A DNA stretch of 17,902 bases from Gallionellaceae bacterium (GTDB lineage Bacteria; Pseudomonadota; Gammaproteobacteria; Burkholderiales; Gallionellaceae): the NCBI GenBank assembly GCA_031277195.1, contig JAITMU010000011.1, forward strand, positions 1 through 17,902, read 5' to 3'. This document shows, piece by piece, positions 9,507-17,902 of this stretch. Position 1 is the first letter of the stretch, and every line of letters begins with the position of its first letter. The notes under the pieces were generated by a model that saw nothing but the letters and a program-made list of their open reading frames with translations, searched no databases and was not told where the DNA came from. A program made the translations under genes and the position numbers.

Positions 9507-10514
9507 CTAAAAAGCCGCCCGCCTCGGCAATGTCAGTGTCGCAATCAATCCGCCTTCCGGCGCGTTTTTCAGCACAACCGTGCCGCCCAACTTGCCAACC
9601 AGGTCGCGCGTAATGGTCAGCCCCAGGCCGACGCCGCCTGCGTGGCGATTGCGCGATTCATCGAGACGATGAAAGGGTTCAAAAATTGCCTCGAGCTGGC
9701 TCTCAGGAATGCCCGGCCCGGCATCCTGAATGATGATGGACAAATGATCCGCGCCGTCATCGAGACGAATATCAGCGCGATTGCCGTAGCGAACAGCGTT
9801 GCCGATCAGGTTATGCAGGCAACGCCGCAACGCGGTCACTTTCACGCGGATCGGTTTTGCCGCGCCGGTGAGGGTCACTGTTTCTCCCAGCTCCGCCGCA
9901 TCCTCCGCCAGCGACTGCATCAACGCTTCGACATCCAGCAAGCTCAAGGCCTCGGCTCGCCAATCATCGCGCAGGTAATCCAGCGTGGCATTGATCAGCG
10001 TCGCCATATCGTTGAGGTCGTTCTGAAACACCGTGCGCGCGGCAGGTTCCAGCTTTTCAGCGCGCAACATGAGCCGCGTAATCGGCGTGCGCAGATCGTG
10101 CGAGACGGCGGCAAGAAAATAACTGCGTTCCGCCACCTGCTGGCGGATGCGCGTTTGCATCTGGTTGAATTTGGCGGAGGCCTTGCGAACCTCCTGCGAT
10201 CCGCTGGTTTCATCCAGCGGCGGACTGTTGAAATCATCGCCAAACTCGCTGGCTGCCTGCGCCAGACGCTTTATCGGCAACGATATCCAGCGCGCGGCGA
10301 TCCACGACACCAGCGCAATGGCAACAAGCTGGAACACAACCCACACCTCGAATTCCTCGTCCAGCTTGTTCTGGAGTTCTGCTGGCGGCGACGGCGGTGC
10401 CAGACCCAGCACATCGACAATGACTTCCCGCGTGAGAAAGTTCGCCGCCGCCAGCATCACAAACAGCAGCGCGAACAGCCGGACAAATTCGGTATCAGGA
10501 ATCCATCGCTTCAT
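9507..10514 (-). CDS. EnvZ-type sensor histidine kinase
   Basis: This inner-membrane sensor autophosphorylates and passes phosphate to the adjacent response regulator. The 335-aa protein has membrane segments at about 10-28 and 56-76, enclosing a periplasmic loop of only about 28 residues. A HAMP linker (about 77-130) is followed by the H-box AAVSHDLRTPITRLMLRAE (phospho-acceptor H139). The HATPase_c domain shows the N-box HNLIGNAVRYG (N235, N239), G1 DAGPGIP, the F-box IFEPFHRLDESRNR and G2 GGVGLGLTI. The tiny periplasmic loop suggests sensing within the membrane, of envelope state, or via a partner rather than by a large ligand domain. The start ATG lies 15 nt after the regulator stop, so the two are co-transcribed. 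The stimulus is unknown. Confidence 0.95.
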   Translation of the reverse strand: MKRWIPDTEFVRLFALLFVMLAAANFLTREVIVDVLGLAPPSPPAELQNKLDEEFEVWVVFQLVAIALVSWIAARWISLPIKRLAQAASEFGDDFNSPPLDETSGSQEVRKASAKFNQMQTRIRQQVAERSYFLAAVSHDLRTPITRLMLRAEKLEPAARTVFQNDLNDMATLINATLDYLRDDWRAEALSLLDVEALMQSLAEDAAELGETVTLTGAAKPIRVKVTALRRCLHNLIGNAVRYGNRADIRLDDGADHLSIIIQDAGPGIPESQLEAIFEPFHRLDESRNRHAGGVGLGLTITRDLVGKLGGTVVLKNAPEGGLIATLTLPRRAAF

Positions 10515-10529
10515 GATGGCGTATTCACC

Positions 10530-11222
10530 CTAAGCCACCTTGGCGTCAAACAAATAACCTTCGCCGCGCACCGTCTTGATCAGTGAGGGCGCGCGCGAGT
10601 CGCTTTCCAGTTTTTGCCGCAATCGGGAAACCAGCAGGTCGATGCTGCGATCGAACAAATCCATGTTGCGCCCGCGCGCCTGATCCAGCAGATAGTTGCG
10701 GTTCAGCACGCGCCCCGGATGTTCGACAAACACTTTCAGCAAACGAAATTCAGCGTTGGGCAGGGGAATCACCAGATTTTCCGGCGACACAAGCTGGCGC
10801 AGGACAAAATTCAAACGCCAGCCGTTGAATGACGCGCTGTCGCCACCCTTTTCATGTTTGCCGCTGGCGCGGCGCAGTATGCTCTGTATCCGCGCCACCA
10901 GTTCGCGCGGCTCGAAGGGTTTGACGACGTAATCATCGGCGCCGACTTCCAGGCCGATCACGCGATCCATCGCTTCGCCGCGCGCCGTCAGCATCAGCAC
11001 CGGCACGTCCGAGGTCGCGCGCAATTTTCGCAACAGCGACAAGCCATCCTCGCCCGGCAACATCAAATCCAGAATGATGAGGTCGAACATGAAGCCCTTG
11101 AGCGCCTTCGCCATCCCCTCGCCGTCAGGCACAGCGACGACCGTCATGTCAAAATCGGACAGATAGTCGCGCAGTAATTGGTTGATCTGAACATCGTCAT
11201 CAACAAGCAGGATGGAGTGCAT
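10530..11222 (-). CDS. OmpR-family response regulator
   Basis: This 230-aa DNA-binding regulator is partner to the kinase that follows. The receiver domain (about 1-120) has the acidic pair in ILLVDDD (D8, D9), the phospho-acceptor D52 (DLIILDLMLPGEDG), T79 and K101 (YVVKPFEP). The C-terminal winged helix ends with DRSIDLLVSRLRQKLE and IKTVRGEGYLF, the OmpR/PhoB signature. The ATG at 11220-11222 was chosen because GAGGAG lies about 6 nt upstream and MHSILLVDDD is the normal receiver beginning; the frame is open for 18 further codons. It sits upstream of the kinase, with a promoter-like AT-rich segment before it. Targets are unknown; the neighbouring efflux operon or its own promoter are candidates. 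Confidence 0.95.
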   Translation of the reverse strand: MHSILLVDDDVQINQLLRDYLSDFDMTVVAVPDGEGMAKALKGFMFDLIILDLMLPGEDGLSLLRKLRATSDVPVLMLTARGEAMDRVIGLEVGADDYVVKPFEPRELVARIQSILRRASGKHEKGGDSASFNGWRLNFVLRQLVSPENLVIPLPNAEFRLLKVFVEHPGRVLNRNYLLDQARGRNMDLFDRSIDLLVSRLRQKLESDSRAPSLIKTVRGEGYLFDAKVA

Positions 11223-11277
11223 GGAATCTCCTCTAACATACATGAATTGGGGTGATTCGCAGTCTAGTGACGACAAG

Positions 11278-11305
11278 AATCTACAATTTATCCAATTTGT
11301 ATCAA
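11278..11305 (-). promoter_or_regulatory. Candidate promoter with overlapping palindrome upstream of the response regulator
   Basis: On the minus strand TTGATA (11300-11305) and TAGATT (11278-11283) are 16 bp apart. The spacer region forms an imperfect palindrome of the type TACAAnTTnnnnAAnTTGTA (about 11282-11301), a plausible operator for a dimeric regulator such as this OmpR-type protein itself. The 93-bp gap between the uvrB stop and the regulator start is strongly AT-rich compared with its surroundings, which supports a promoter here. Confidence 0.4.
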
Positions 11306-11315
11306 AGAAGATATA

Positions 11316-13340
<2,025 letters not shown>

Positions 13341-13422
13341 GCGGATAACCGTCGCGGAAAAAAATCATTTCACAGCAACCCGACGATTTCCCCGCGCGCG
13401 GCCGCGGGCTGGGAGCGAAACC

Positions 13423-13500
13423 GTAGGCTGGGTGGAGCGCAGCGATACCCAGCACCAACGACGCAACGCTGGGATTACGCTTCGCTCCATCCCAGCCTAC
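13423..13500. repeat. Imperfect inverted repeat related to the 7738-7809 element
   Basis: Arm 13423-13453 (beginning GTAGGCTGGGTGGAGCGC) pairs, with a few mismatches and single-base indels, with arm 13468-13500 (ending CATCCCAGCCTAC). The loop is about 14 nt. The unit design, GGnTGGG-GAGCGnAGCG-CCCAnC, is the same as that of the perfect repeat in the efflux operon, so both belong to one dispersed family. It lies about 80 bp upstream of uvrB, and may be transcribed as part of its leader. Confidence 0.75.
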
Positions 13501-13564
13501 ACGCGCTCGCCCCATGCTGTTTTCCGGCGACGGAAGGCCGTAGAATACACAGCGTTGCGAACCC

Positions 13565-13610
13565 AACTTTTAATTCCAAAAAGTTATAGGGATATAACAC
13601 TATATAACTT
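13565..13610. promoter_or_regulatory. Cluster of AAGTT/TATAAC inverted half-sites upstream of apbE
   Basis: AAGTTATA (13581-13588) and TATAACTT (13603-13610) form a perfect 8-bp inverted repeat. An inner GTTATA-GGGA-TATAAC palindrome lies at 13583-13598, and a further pair AACTTTT (13565-13571) / AAAAGTT (13579-13585) overlaps on the left. The cluster ends 21 bp before the -10 box, so it covers the -35 and upstream positions, where an activator or repressor would bind. The regulator is not recognised; the sites do not match FNR, Fur or LexA consensus. Confidence 0.45.
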
Positions 13611-13631
13611 CCATTGCAGCATCCGCTGCTT

Positions 13632-13637
13632 TATAAT
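13632..13637 (+). promoter_or_regulatory. Consensus -10 box for the apbE-rsx operon
   Basis: TATAAT matches the sigma-70 -10 consensus exactly. Transcription would start near 13644, about 29 nt before the apbE ATG. The -35 position (about 13609-13614, TTCCAT) is poor, as in promoters that depend on an activator, and the half-site cluster lies directly upstream. Confidence 0.5.
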
Positions 13638-13672
13638 TGCCGACCATTATAGTTGGGTATTCTGAAAACCTT

Positions 13673-14671
13673 ATGAGCACTGCCCTTACACGCCGCCGCT
13701 TCATCGCCCTTGTGGCTGTTGCCGCCGGTTTGCCCTTGCTGTTGCAAACCGGACGGTCGCAGGCGCGGCCTGCGCGCTGGGAGGGGACGGCGCTGGGCGC
13801 ACCGGCGTCGATCCAGCTTTATCACGAGGACGCGGCTCTGGCGGAAGCGGCGATTGCCGCCGGATTGGCGGAGTTGCAGCGTCTGGAGGCCATTTTCAGC
13901 GTTTATCGCGCGGATAGCGCTATTTCGCGGCTGAATCGTGACGGCGTGCTGGAAAATGCGCCGGACGATTTTTTCACCCTGCTGACGCGGGCATTGGCGC
14001 TGGCAAAGATCAGCGACGGCATCTACGACCCGACCGTGCAGCCCTTGTGGCAGACCTATTTCCGCCACTTCACCGCCGCCCATCCCGACCCTGCGGGGCC
14101 GTCGCAGCGCGACATCGACGCGGCGCTGGCGCTGGTGGACTGGCGCGGCGTTGAACTGGATGCGGCAAACAAGCGCATCGCTTTCGCGCGTCCCGGCATG
14201 GGGCTGACGCTGAACAGCGGCGCGCAAGGCTACATCACCGACCGCGTTGCCGCCGTGCTGCGCGCCCACGGCTTTGACCGCATGTTGATCGACATGGGCG
14301 AGCCGCGCGCGCTGGCAACCAAGCCGGACGGTTCCGCCTGGCGCATCGGCATCGCCAATCCGGCCAATCCCGCCCAATCGGTGACGACACTGGAAATCGT
14401 GGATCAATGCGTCGCCACGTCGGGCGGCTACGGCACCTTGTTCGACGACGCCGGAAAATTCACGCATTTGCTCAACACGCGCACGGGGCGCACTGCGCCT
14501 GCCATGCTCGGCGTATCGGTGGTGGCAAACAGCGGCCTCATCGCCGACGGCCTCGCCACCGCCATGTTGATGGCACCGGAAGCGCGGCGGCAAACCATTT
14601 TGCGCGAAGCGGGCGGACACAAGGCCGTCTATGTCACGCCTGAGGGCGTGGTTTCCGTTACGGAGGCATGA
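13673..14671 (+). CDS. apbE: FAD:protein FMN transferase (ApbE family)
   Basis: ApbE covalently links FMN from FAD to a Thr of target proteins; in Rnf systems the targets are RnfG and RnfD, in the periplasm or at its membrane face. The protein is 332 aa from the ATG at 13673, which puts a twin-arginine-like motif TRRRF at residues 6-10 before a hydrophobic stretch, so Tat export is likely. No lipobox cysteine is seen. Family motifs include RLEAIFSVYRADSAISRLNR (about 70-89), GIYDPTVQPLW, NSGAQGYITDRV (181-192), LIDMGEPRAL and the C-terminal metal-site motif ADGLATAM (291-298, D292 and T296). The GAQGYITDRV form resembles the NosX-like and Rnf-associated branch. It is the first gene of the operon, and the rseC start lies one base after its stop codon. 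Confidence 0.92.
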   Translation: MSTALTRRRFIALVAVAAGLPLLLQTGRSQARPARWEGTALGAPASIQLYHEDAALAEAAIAAGLAELQRLEAIFSVYRADSAISRLNRDGVLENAPDDFFTLLTRALALAKISDGIYDPTVQPLWQTYFRHFTAAHPDPAGPSQRDIDAALALVDWRGVELDAANKRIAFARPGMGLTLNSGAQGYITDRVAAVLRAHGFDRMLIDMGEPRALATKPDGSAWRIGIANPANPAQSVTTLEIVDQCVATSGGYGTLFDDAGKFTHLLNTRTGRTAPAMLGVSVVANSGLIADGLATAMLMAPEARRQTILREAGGHKAVYVTPEGVVSVTEA

Positions 14672-14672
14672 A

Positions 14673-15179
14673 ATGAACACTCATGATTTCACCACCACCG
14701 ACTACGCCGCGCCCGGGTTGACAGAAGGCATCGCGCAGGTCGTCGCCCTCGATGGTCGGGGCATCTGGCTGGTGCCGGAACAAACCGGCAGTTGCGGTAG
14801 TTGCGCGGCATCGTCGATGTGCAGCGCGAAAGGCATCGGCACGGTGGCAAACCGGCTGGAAGCGCGACGCTTTCGTCTGGACGAAAATCCGGCAGAACTC
14901 ATCGTCGGCGAGCGCGTCGTCATCGGCGTCCGCGAAAACGCGCTGGTGCGCGCCTCGCTCACCGCTTACGCGATTCCGCTCGTCACGCTGCTGCTGGCGG
15001 GCGCGCTGGCGCAATGGCGTTATGGCAGCGATCTCGTCACGATGGCTGCCGCAGTCGGCGGCCTGTTGTTCGGCCTTGCGGTCGCGCGCATCGGCGCGGA
15101 CAAACTGTTGGCGCGCGGCGACCTCCTGCCGCAATACATCCGCCGCGCCCGCCCCGGCGAAACCTGCAACTCCAAATGA
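14673..15179 (+). CDS. rseC: RseC/MucC family protein (SoxR-reducing system)
   Basis: This 168-aa inner-membrane protein belongs to the RseC/MucC family. In E. coli RseC acts with the Rsx complex to keep SoxR reduced, and its gene lies in the rpoE operon. Here it lies directly before rsxA, which supports the redox role. An N-terminal cytoplasmic part carries the cysteine cluster C41-x2-C44-x5-C50 (GSCGSCAASSMC), followed by two membrane segments at about 94-114 and 120-140. The ATG at 14673 is preceded by GGAGG with a 6-nt spacing and follows the apbE stop by one base. The alternative upstream start inside apbE is unlikely. The biochemical role of the cysteines is not established. Confidence 0.9.
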   Translation: MNTHDFTTTDYAAPGLTEGIAQVVALDGRGIWLVPEQTGSCGSCAASSMCSAKGIGTVANRLEARRFRLDENPAELIVGERVVIGVRENALVRASLTAYAIPLVTLLLAGALAQWRYGSDLVTMAAAVGGLLFGLAVARIGADKLLARGDLLPQYIRRARPGETCNSK

Positions 15180-15192
15180 TTGAGGCGCAAAG

Positions 15193-15777
15193 ATGAAAGA
15201 ATATTTTCTCCTGATGGTCGGCGCGGCGTTGGTCAACAACGTCATCCTCGGACGCTTTCTCGGCCTGTGTTCGTTCATGGGCGTGACCACGCGCATCGAC
15301 ACCGCCGTTGGCATGGGCATGGCGGCGACGTTCGTGATTACCGTGTCGTCAATGGTGAACTGGGTGGTGCAGACCTTTTTGCTGCAACCCTACGACCTCG
15401 CCTATTTGCGCACGGTAACGTTCATTCTGGTGATCGCAGCGGCAGTGCAATTCACCGAAATGACGGTCAAAAAAGTGTCGCCGCCGCTGTTTCAAATGCT
15501 GGGGATTTATCTGCCGCTGATCACCACCAACTGCGCGGTGCTGGGCGTGGCGCTGTTGCTGGTCGCAGGCGAAATGAATTTCATCGCCAGCACGCTGTTC
15601 GCTTTTGCCTCGGCGCTCGGTTACAGCCTGGTGATGGTCATCTTCGCCGGTCTGCGCGAACGCATGGCGCTGGCCAACGTCCCGCGCCTGTTCGACGGCC
15701 CGCCGATCGGCTTCATCGCTGCCAGCCTGCTGGCGCTGGCGTTCATGGGCTTTTCCGGCATGAGCACCACGGGTTAA
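15193..15777 (+). CDS. rsxA: Rnf/Rsx electron transport complex subunit A
   Basis: This is an integral membrane subunit of the Rnf complex, which couples electron transfer between NADH and ferredoxin to ion movement. It is related to NqrE. The 194-aa protein has about six membrane helices and the family start MKEYFLLMVGAALVNNVILG. C26 (GLCSFMG) and C114 (TTNCAVLG) are the conserved cysteines that, with those of RnfE, hold an intramembrane iron-sulfur centre. GAGG lies 7 nt before the ATG and the gap to rseC is 13 bp. The conservation is high throughout, so I am sure of the family; RnfA and RnfE are paralogues, and the position before rnfB supports RnfA. Confidence 0.96.
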   Translation: MKEYFLLMVGAALVNNVILGRFLGLCSFMGVTTRIDTAVGMGMAATFVITVSSMVNWVVQTFLLQPYDLAYLRTVTFILVIAAAVQFTEMTVKKVSPPLFQMLGIYLPLITTNCAVLGVALLLVAGEMNFIASTLFAFASALGYSLVMVIFAGLRERMALANVPRLFDGPPIGFIAASLLALAFMGFSGMSTTG

Positions 15778-15795
15778 AGAATTGAGGAAGACAAG

Positions 15796-16332
15796 ATGTT
15801 GATGGCAATCGGCAGTCTGACCGTAATCGGACTGGTGTTGGGATTGATTCTGGGTCTGGCGGCCAAATTTCTCGCGGTCGAACAAAATCCGCTCGAAGCG
15901 GAAATCCGCGAAATGCTGCCCGGCTCGCAGTGCGGCCAGTGCGGCTTCGTCGGCTGCGCGCCCTATGCGGAGGCGCTGGCCAAAGGCGAAGCGCCGATTA
16001 CGCTGTGCGTCCCCGGCGGCAAGGTGTTGATCGACCAGTTGGCGAAAAAACTCGGCGTCGAACCCGACCTGGACGGCTACGAAGAAAAAACGCCGGGCTA
16101 TGCCTACATCAAGGAAGAATTGTGCATCGGCTGCACGCGCTGCATTCGCGAATGCTCGACGGACGCGATTCTCGGCGCGAACAAGTTAATGCACACGGTG
16201 ATCGTTGACCCGTGCCACGGCTGCGAAAAATGCGTGCCGGTTTGCCCGACAGATGCGATTGTGATGAAGCCATACGAAGTGACGCTGAACACCTGGTATT
16301 GGCCGAAACCGGAAGAAGCGCAAGCAGCGTAA
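15796..16332 (+). CDS. rsxB: Rnf/Rsx complex iron-sulfur subunit B
   Basis: RsxB is the ferredoxin-like electron carrier of the complex, anchored by one N-terminal helix (about 5-27). The 178-aa protein has a 4Fe-4S domain with C46, C49, C54 and C71, then two ferredoxin-type clusters: C110-x2-C113-x2-C116-x3-C120 and C140-x2-C143-x2-C146-x3-C150. The first ferredoxin motif is followed by Ser (ECSTDAI) instead of the usual Pro, while the second keeps CPTDAI. GAGGA lies 7 nt upstream of the ATG and the gap to rsxA is 18 bp. All 12 cluster cysteines are present, so the protein should be functional. Confidence 0.96.
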   Translation: MLMAIGSLTVIGLVLGLILGLAAKFLAVEQNPLEAEIREMLPGSQCGQCGFVGCAPYAEALAKGEAPITLCVPGGKVLIDQLAKKLGVEPDLDGYEEKTPGYAYIKEELCIGCTRCIRECSTDAILGANKLMHTVIVDPCHGCEKCVPVCPTDAIVMKPYEVTLNTWYWPKPEEAQAA

Positions 16333-16343
16333 GCAAAATACAG

Positions 16344-17852
16344 ATGAAACTTTTCAGTATCCGTGGCGGCGGCATTCACCCTGATTACCGCAAAGGCCAG
16401 ACCAGCGAAAAAAGCATCGTCAGGATGCCGCTTCCGGCTGCGCTTTACATTCCGCTGCAACAACACATCGGCGCGCCCGCCGAGGCCGTGGTCGCGGTCA
16501 GCGATCTGGTGAAAAAAGGCCAGATGATTGCGCGCGCGCAAGGCATTCTGTCGTCGCCGCAGCACGCGCCGACTTCCGGCAAAGTCATTGCGATTGCGGA
16601 AATGATTTCGCCGCACCCGTCCGATTTGCCGCAGACCACCATCGTCATCGAACCCGACGGGCAGGATCAGTGGGCGGATAATCTGCCCGCGCCCATCGCT
16701 GATCCGTTCGCGCAGGACGCGCAAGCGATCAATGATCGCGTCGCTGCCGCTGGCATCGTCGGCATGGGCGGCGCAGCGTTTCCGTCGGCGATCAAGCTCA
16801 ATCTCGGCACGCAGAAAAAGCTCGACATCCTGCTGCTCAACGGCGCTGAGTGCGAGCCTTATCTGACATGCGATGACCGCCTGATGCGCGAACACGCCGA
16901 CGAGATCATTGACGGCGCGCGCATCATGGCGCACGCGCTGGGCGCGCCTCGGGTCGTCATCGCCATCGAGCAAAACAAACCGCAGGCGATTGCGGCCATG
17001 CAGCACGCCGCCGCGCAAACGGCGAATGTCGTCATCGCCAGCGTGCCCGTGCAATATCCGATGGGTTCCGAGCGCCATCTGGCGCAGGTCATCACAGGTC
17101 GCGAAACGCCCGCGCGCAAACTCACCGCCGATCTCGGCGTAGTGGTGCACAACGTCGCCACCGCGCGCGCCGTGCGCGAAGCGGTGCGCTTCGGTCGTCC
17201 GCTGCTGTCGCGCGTGGTGACGGTGAGCGGCGGCGCGGTGCGCGACCCGCGCAATGTGGAAGCCTTGATCGGCACCCGCGTGGAAGACCTGGTTGAGTTC
17301 TGCGGCGGCCTCGCCAGCAAACCCGAACGTTTGGTCAACGGCGGGCCGATGATGGGACAACCGTTCATGCATCTCAATGTGCCCGTCATCAAAGGCACAT
17401 CGGGCATCCTCGCGCTCGTCCCCAACGAAATAAACGACCAGCCGGAAAGTCCCTGCATTCGCTGCGGCGCTTGCGTCACCGCCTGCCCCTGCGGCCTGTC
17501 GCCGCTGGAAATGGCGGCCTTCATCCGCAAGGACAATCTGGAAACCTCCGCCAAGCTGGGCGTGATGGATTGCATCTCCTGCGGCAGTTGCTCCTGGGTG
17601 TGCCCGTCGCACATTCCGCTGGTGCAATATTTCAATTACGCCAAAGGCGCGCTGAACGCGCAGGAGCGCGAGCGCCGCAAGAACGAGCGCGTCAAAGTGC
17701 TGGCCGACGCGCATATCATTCGCCTGGAGAAAGTTGCGGAAGCCAAGCGTGTCGCGCTGGCTGCGCGCCGAGCGCAGGAAGAAAAGGCAGCGGCAGAAAG
17801 AGCGGCGGCGAAGGCGGCCGAAGAGGAAAAGAAGGAGGAACTGCCGAGTTGA
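16344..17852 (+). CDS. rsxC: Rnf/Rsx complex NADH-binding flavoprotein subunit C
   Basis: RsxC is the peripheral subunit that exchanges electrons with NAD(H) and carries FMN and two 4Fe-4S clusters. The 502-aa protein begins MKLFSIRGGGIHPDYRK, with the conserved GGGIHP at 8-13. The NADH/FMN fold shows GMGGAAFPSAIKL (140-152) and LLNGAECEPYLTCDDRL (164-180). Two cluster motifs follow: C371-x2-C374-x2-C377-x3-C381 and C410-x2-C413-x2-C416-x3-C420. The tail (about 435-502) is a charged Ala/Glu/Lys-rich coiled coil, much shorter than the long repeat tail of E. coli RsxC. The start 11 nt after rsxB has no clear Shine-Dalgarno, suggesting coupling. rsxD, rsxG and rsxE are expected next, outside the window. 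Confidence 0.96.
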   Translation: MKLFSIRGGGIHPDYRKGQTSEKSIVRMPLPAALYIPLQQHIGAPAEAVVAVSDLVKKGQMIARAQGILSSPQHAPTSGKVIAIAEMISPHPSDLPQTTIVIEPDGQDQWADNLPAPIADPFAQDAQAINDRVAAAGIVGMGGAAFPSAIKLNLGTQKKLDILLLNGAECEPYLTCDDRLMREHADEIIDGARIMAHALGAPRVVIAIEQNKPQAIAAMQHAAAQTANVVIASVPVQYPMGSERHLAQVITGRETPARKLTADLGVVVHNVATARAVREAVRFGRPLLSRVVTVSGGAVRDPRNVEALIGTRVEDLVEFCGGLASKPERLVNGGPMMGQPFMHLNVPVIKGTSGILALVPNEINDQPESPCIRCGACVTACPCGLSPLEMAAFIRKDNLETSAKLGVMDCISCGSCSWVCPSHIPLVQYFNYAKGALNAQERERRKNERVKVLADAHIIRLEKVAEAKRVALAARRAQEEKAAAERAAAKAAEEEKKEELPS

Positions 17853-17856
17853 TTGC

Positions 17857-17895
17857 CCCCTCACCCTAACCCTCTCCCCGCAAGCGGGGAGAGGG
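17857..17895. repeat. Second copy of the CCCTCTCCCCGC hairpin repeat after rsxC
   Basis: CCCCTCACCCTAA leads into CCCTCTCCCCGC (17870-17881) and GCGGGGAGAGGG (17884-17895). It differs from the copy after rne (3983-4021) by one base. It starts 5 bp after the rsxC stop, inside an operon that should continue with rsxD, so here it may reduce or process readthrough rather than end the transcript. What follows cannot be seen, because the window ends at 17902. Confidence 0.85.
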
Positions 17896-17902
17896 GACTA
17901 TT

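Larger units (their letters stand above)
13341..13672. other. uvrB-apbE divergent intergenic region
   Basis: This 332-bp region must carry the start signals of uvrB (left) and the apbE-rsx operon (right). The left two thirds is GC-rich and holds the imperfect inverted repeat at 13423-13500. The right third (13560-13672) is AT-rich and holds nested palindromes and a consensus -10 box. Reading frames crossing it are low-quality extensions of the flanking genes. Confidence 0.7.

Noticed and set aside
9219..10586. Long plus-strand frame of 455 aa opposite the sensor kinase
   Set aside because: It is antisense to a clear histidine kinase and runs through the repeats; the composition is rich in His, Arg and Gln as expected for a shadow frame.
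13545..13565. Possible LexA (SOS) box upstream of uvrB
   Set aside because: On the minus strand CTGTGTATTCTACGGC has a good left half but lacks ACAG on the right, so it does not meet the consensus.
13341..13672. CRISPR-like or toxin-antitoxin content in the gene-free stretch
   Set aside because: No regularly spaced repeats and no small gene with a start signal. The structure is explained by one inverted repeat and promoter palindromes.
16104..17864. Long minus-strand frame of 586 aa opposite rsxB/rsxC
   Set aside because: Rich in His, Arg and Asp and antisense to rsxC, whose motifs are complete. No domain recognised.

Overview
The window is a stretch of core bacterial chromosome, about 60% GC by eye. 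It most likely comes from a betaproteobacterium, possibly of the Nitrosomonadales type. The lineage is inferred from three things: RNase E with an Arg-rich tail, the rluC/rne divergent pair, and an apbE-rseC-rnf block. No marker here fixes the genus. All genes look intact and none shows clear signs of recent transfer. I found no tRNA, rRNA, CRISPR array, insertion sequence, prophage gene or recognisable defence system.

Layout. (1) 12-3977: rluC (minus) and rne (plus) diverge from a 354-bp leader region. (2) 4056-9212, all minus strand: a five-gene run transcribed from the right. It encodes a TolC-family outer-membrane channel, a MacA/HlyD-type periplasmic adaptor, a MacB-type ATPase, a FtsX-fold permease and a low-molecular-weight protein tyrosine phosphatase. 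The first four make a complete tripartite efflux pump. (3) 9507-11222, minus strand: an OmpR-type response regulator followed by an EnvZ-type sensor kinase. (4) 11316-13340, minus strand: uvrB. (5) 13673-17852, plus strand: apbE, rseC, rsxA, rsxB and rsxC, the first part of an Rnf/Rsx electron-transport operon that must continue beyond the window (rsxD, rsxG and rsxE are not here).

How the genes work together. RNase E and RluC both serve RNA metabolism. The pump genes form one transport system across both membranes, and the neighbouring two-component pair may or may not control it. In the Rnf block, RsxC (NADH/FMN, two 4Fe-4S sites), RsxB (three 4Fe-4S sites) and the integral membrane RsxA belong to an ion-coupled NAD(H)-ferredoxin oxidoreductase. 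ApbE would attach FMN to the downstream flavoprotein subunits. RseC is associated with reduction of SoxR.

The most notable non-coding content is intergenic repeats of three kinds: a hairpin repeat seen twice (after rne and after rsxC), a GGTTGGGGTGAGCG-type inverted repeat seen twice (inside the pump operon and upstream of uvrB), and a pair of inverted 28-bp ATTCCAGCGAAAGCTGGAAT-type units between the sensor kinase and tolC. There is also an AT-rich cluster of AAGTT/TATAAC half-sites in front of a consensus -10 box upstream of apbE. I see no convincing undescribed multi-gene system. The best leads are regulatory: the repeats inside operons, the apbE upstream palindromes, and a phosphatase at the end of the efflux operon.
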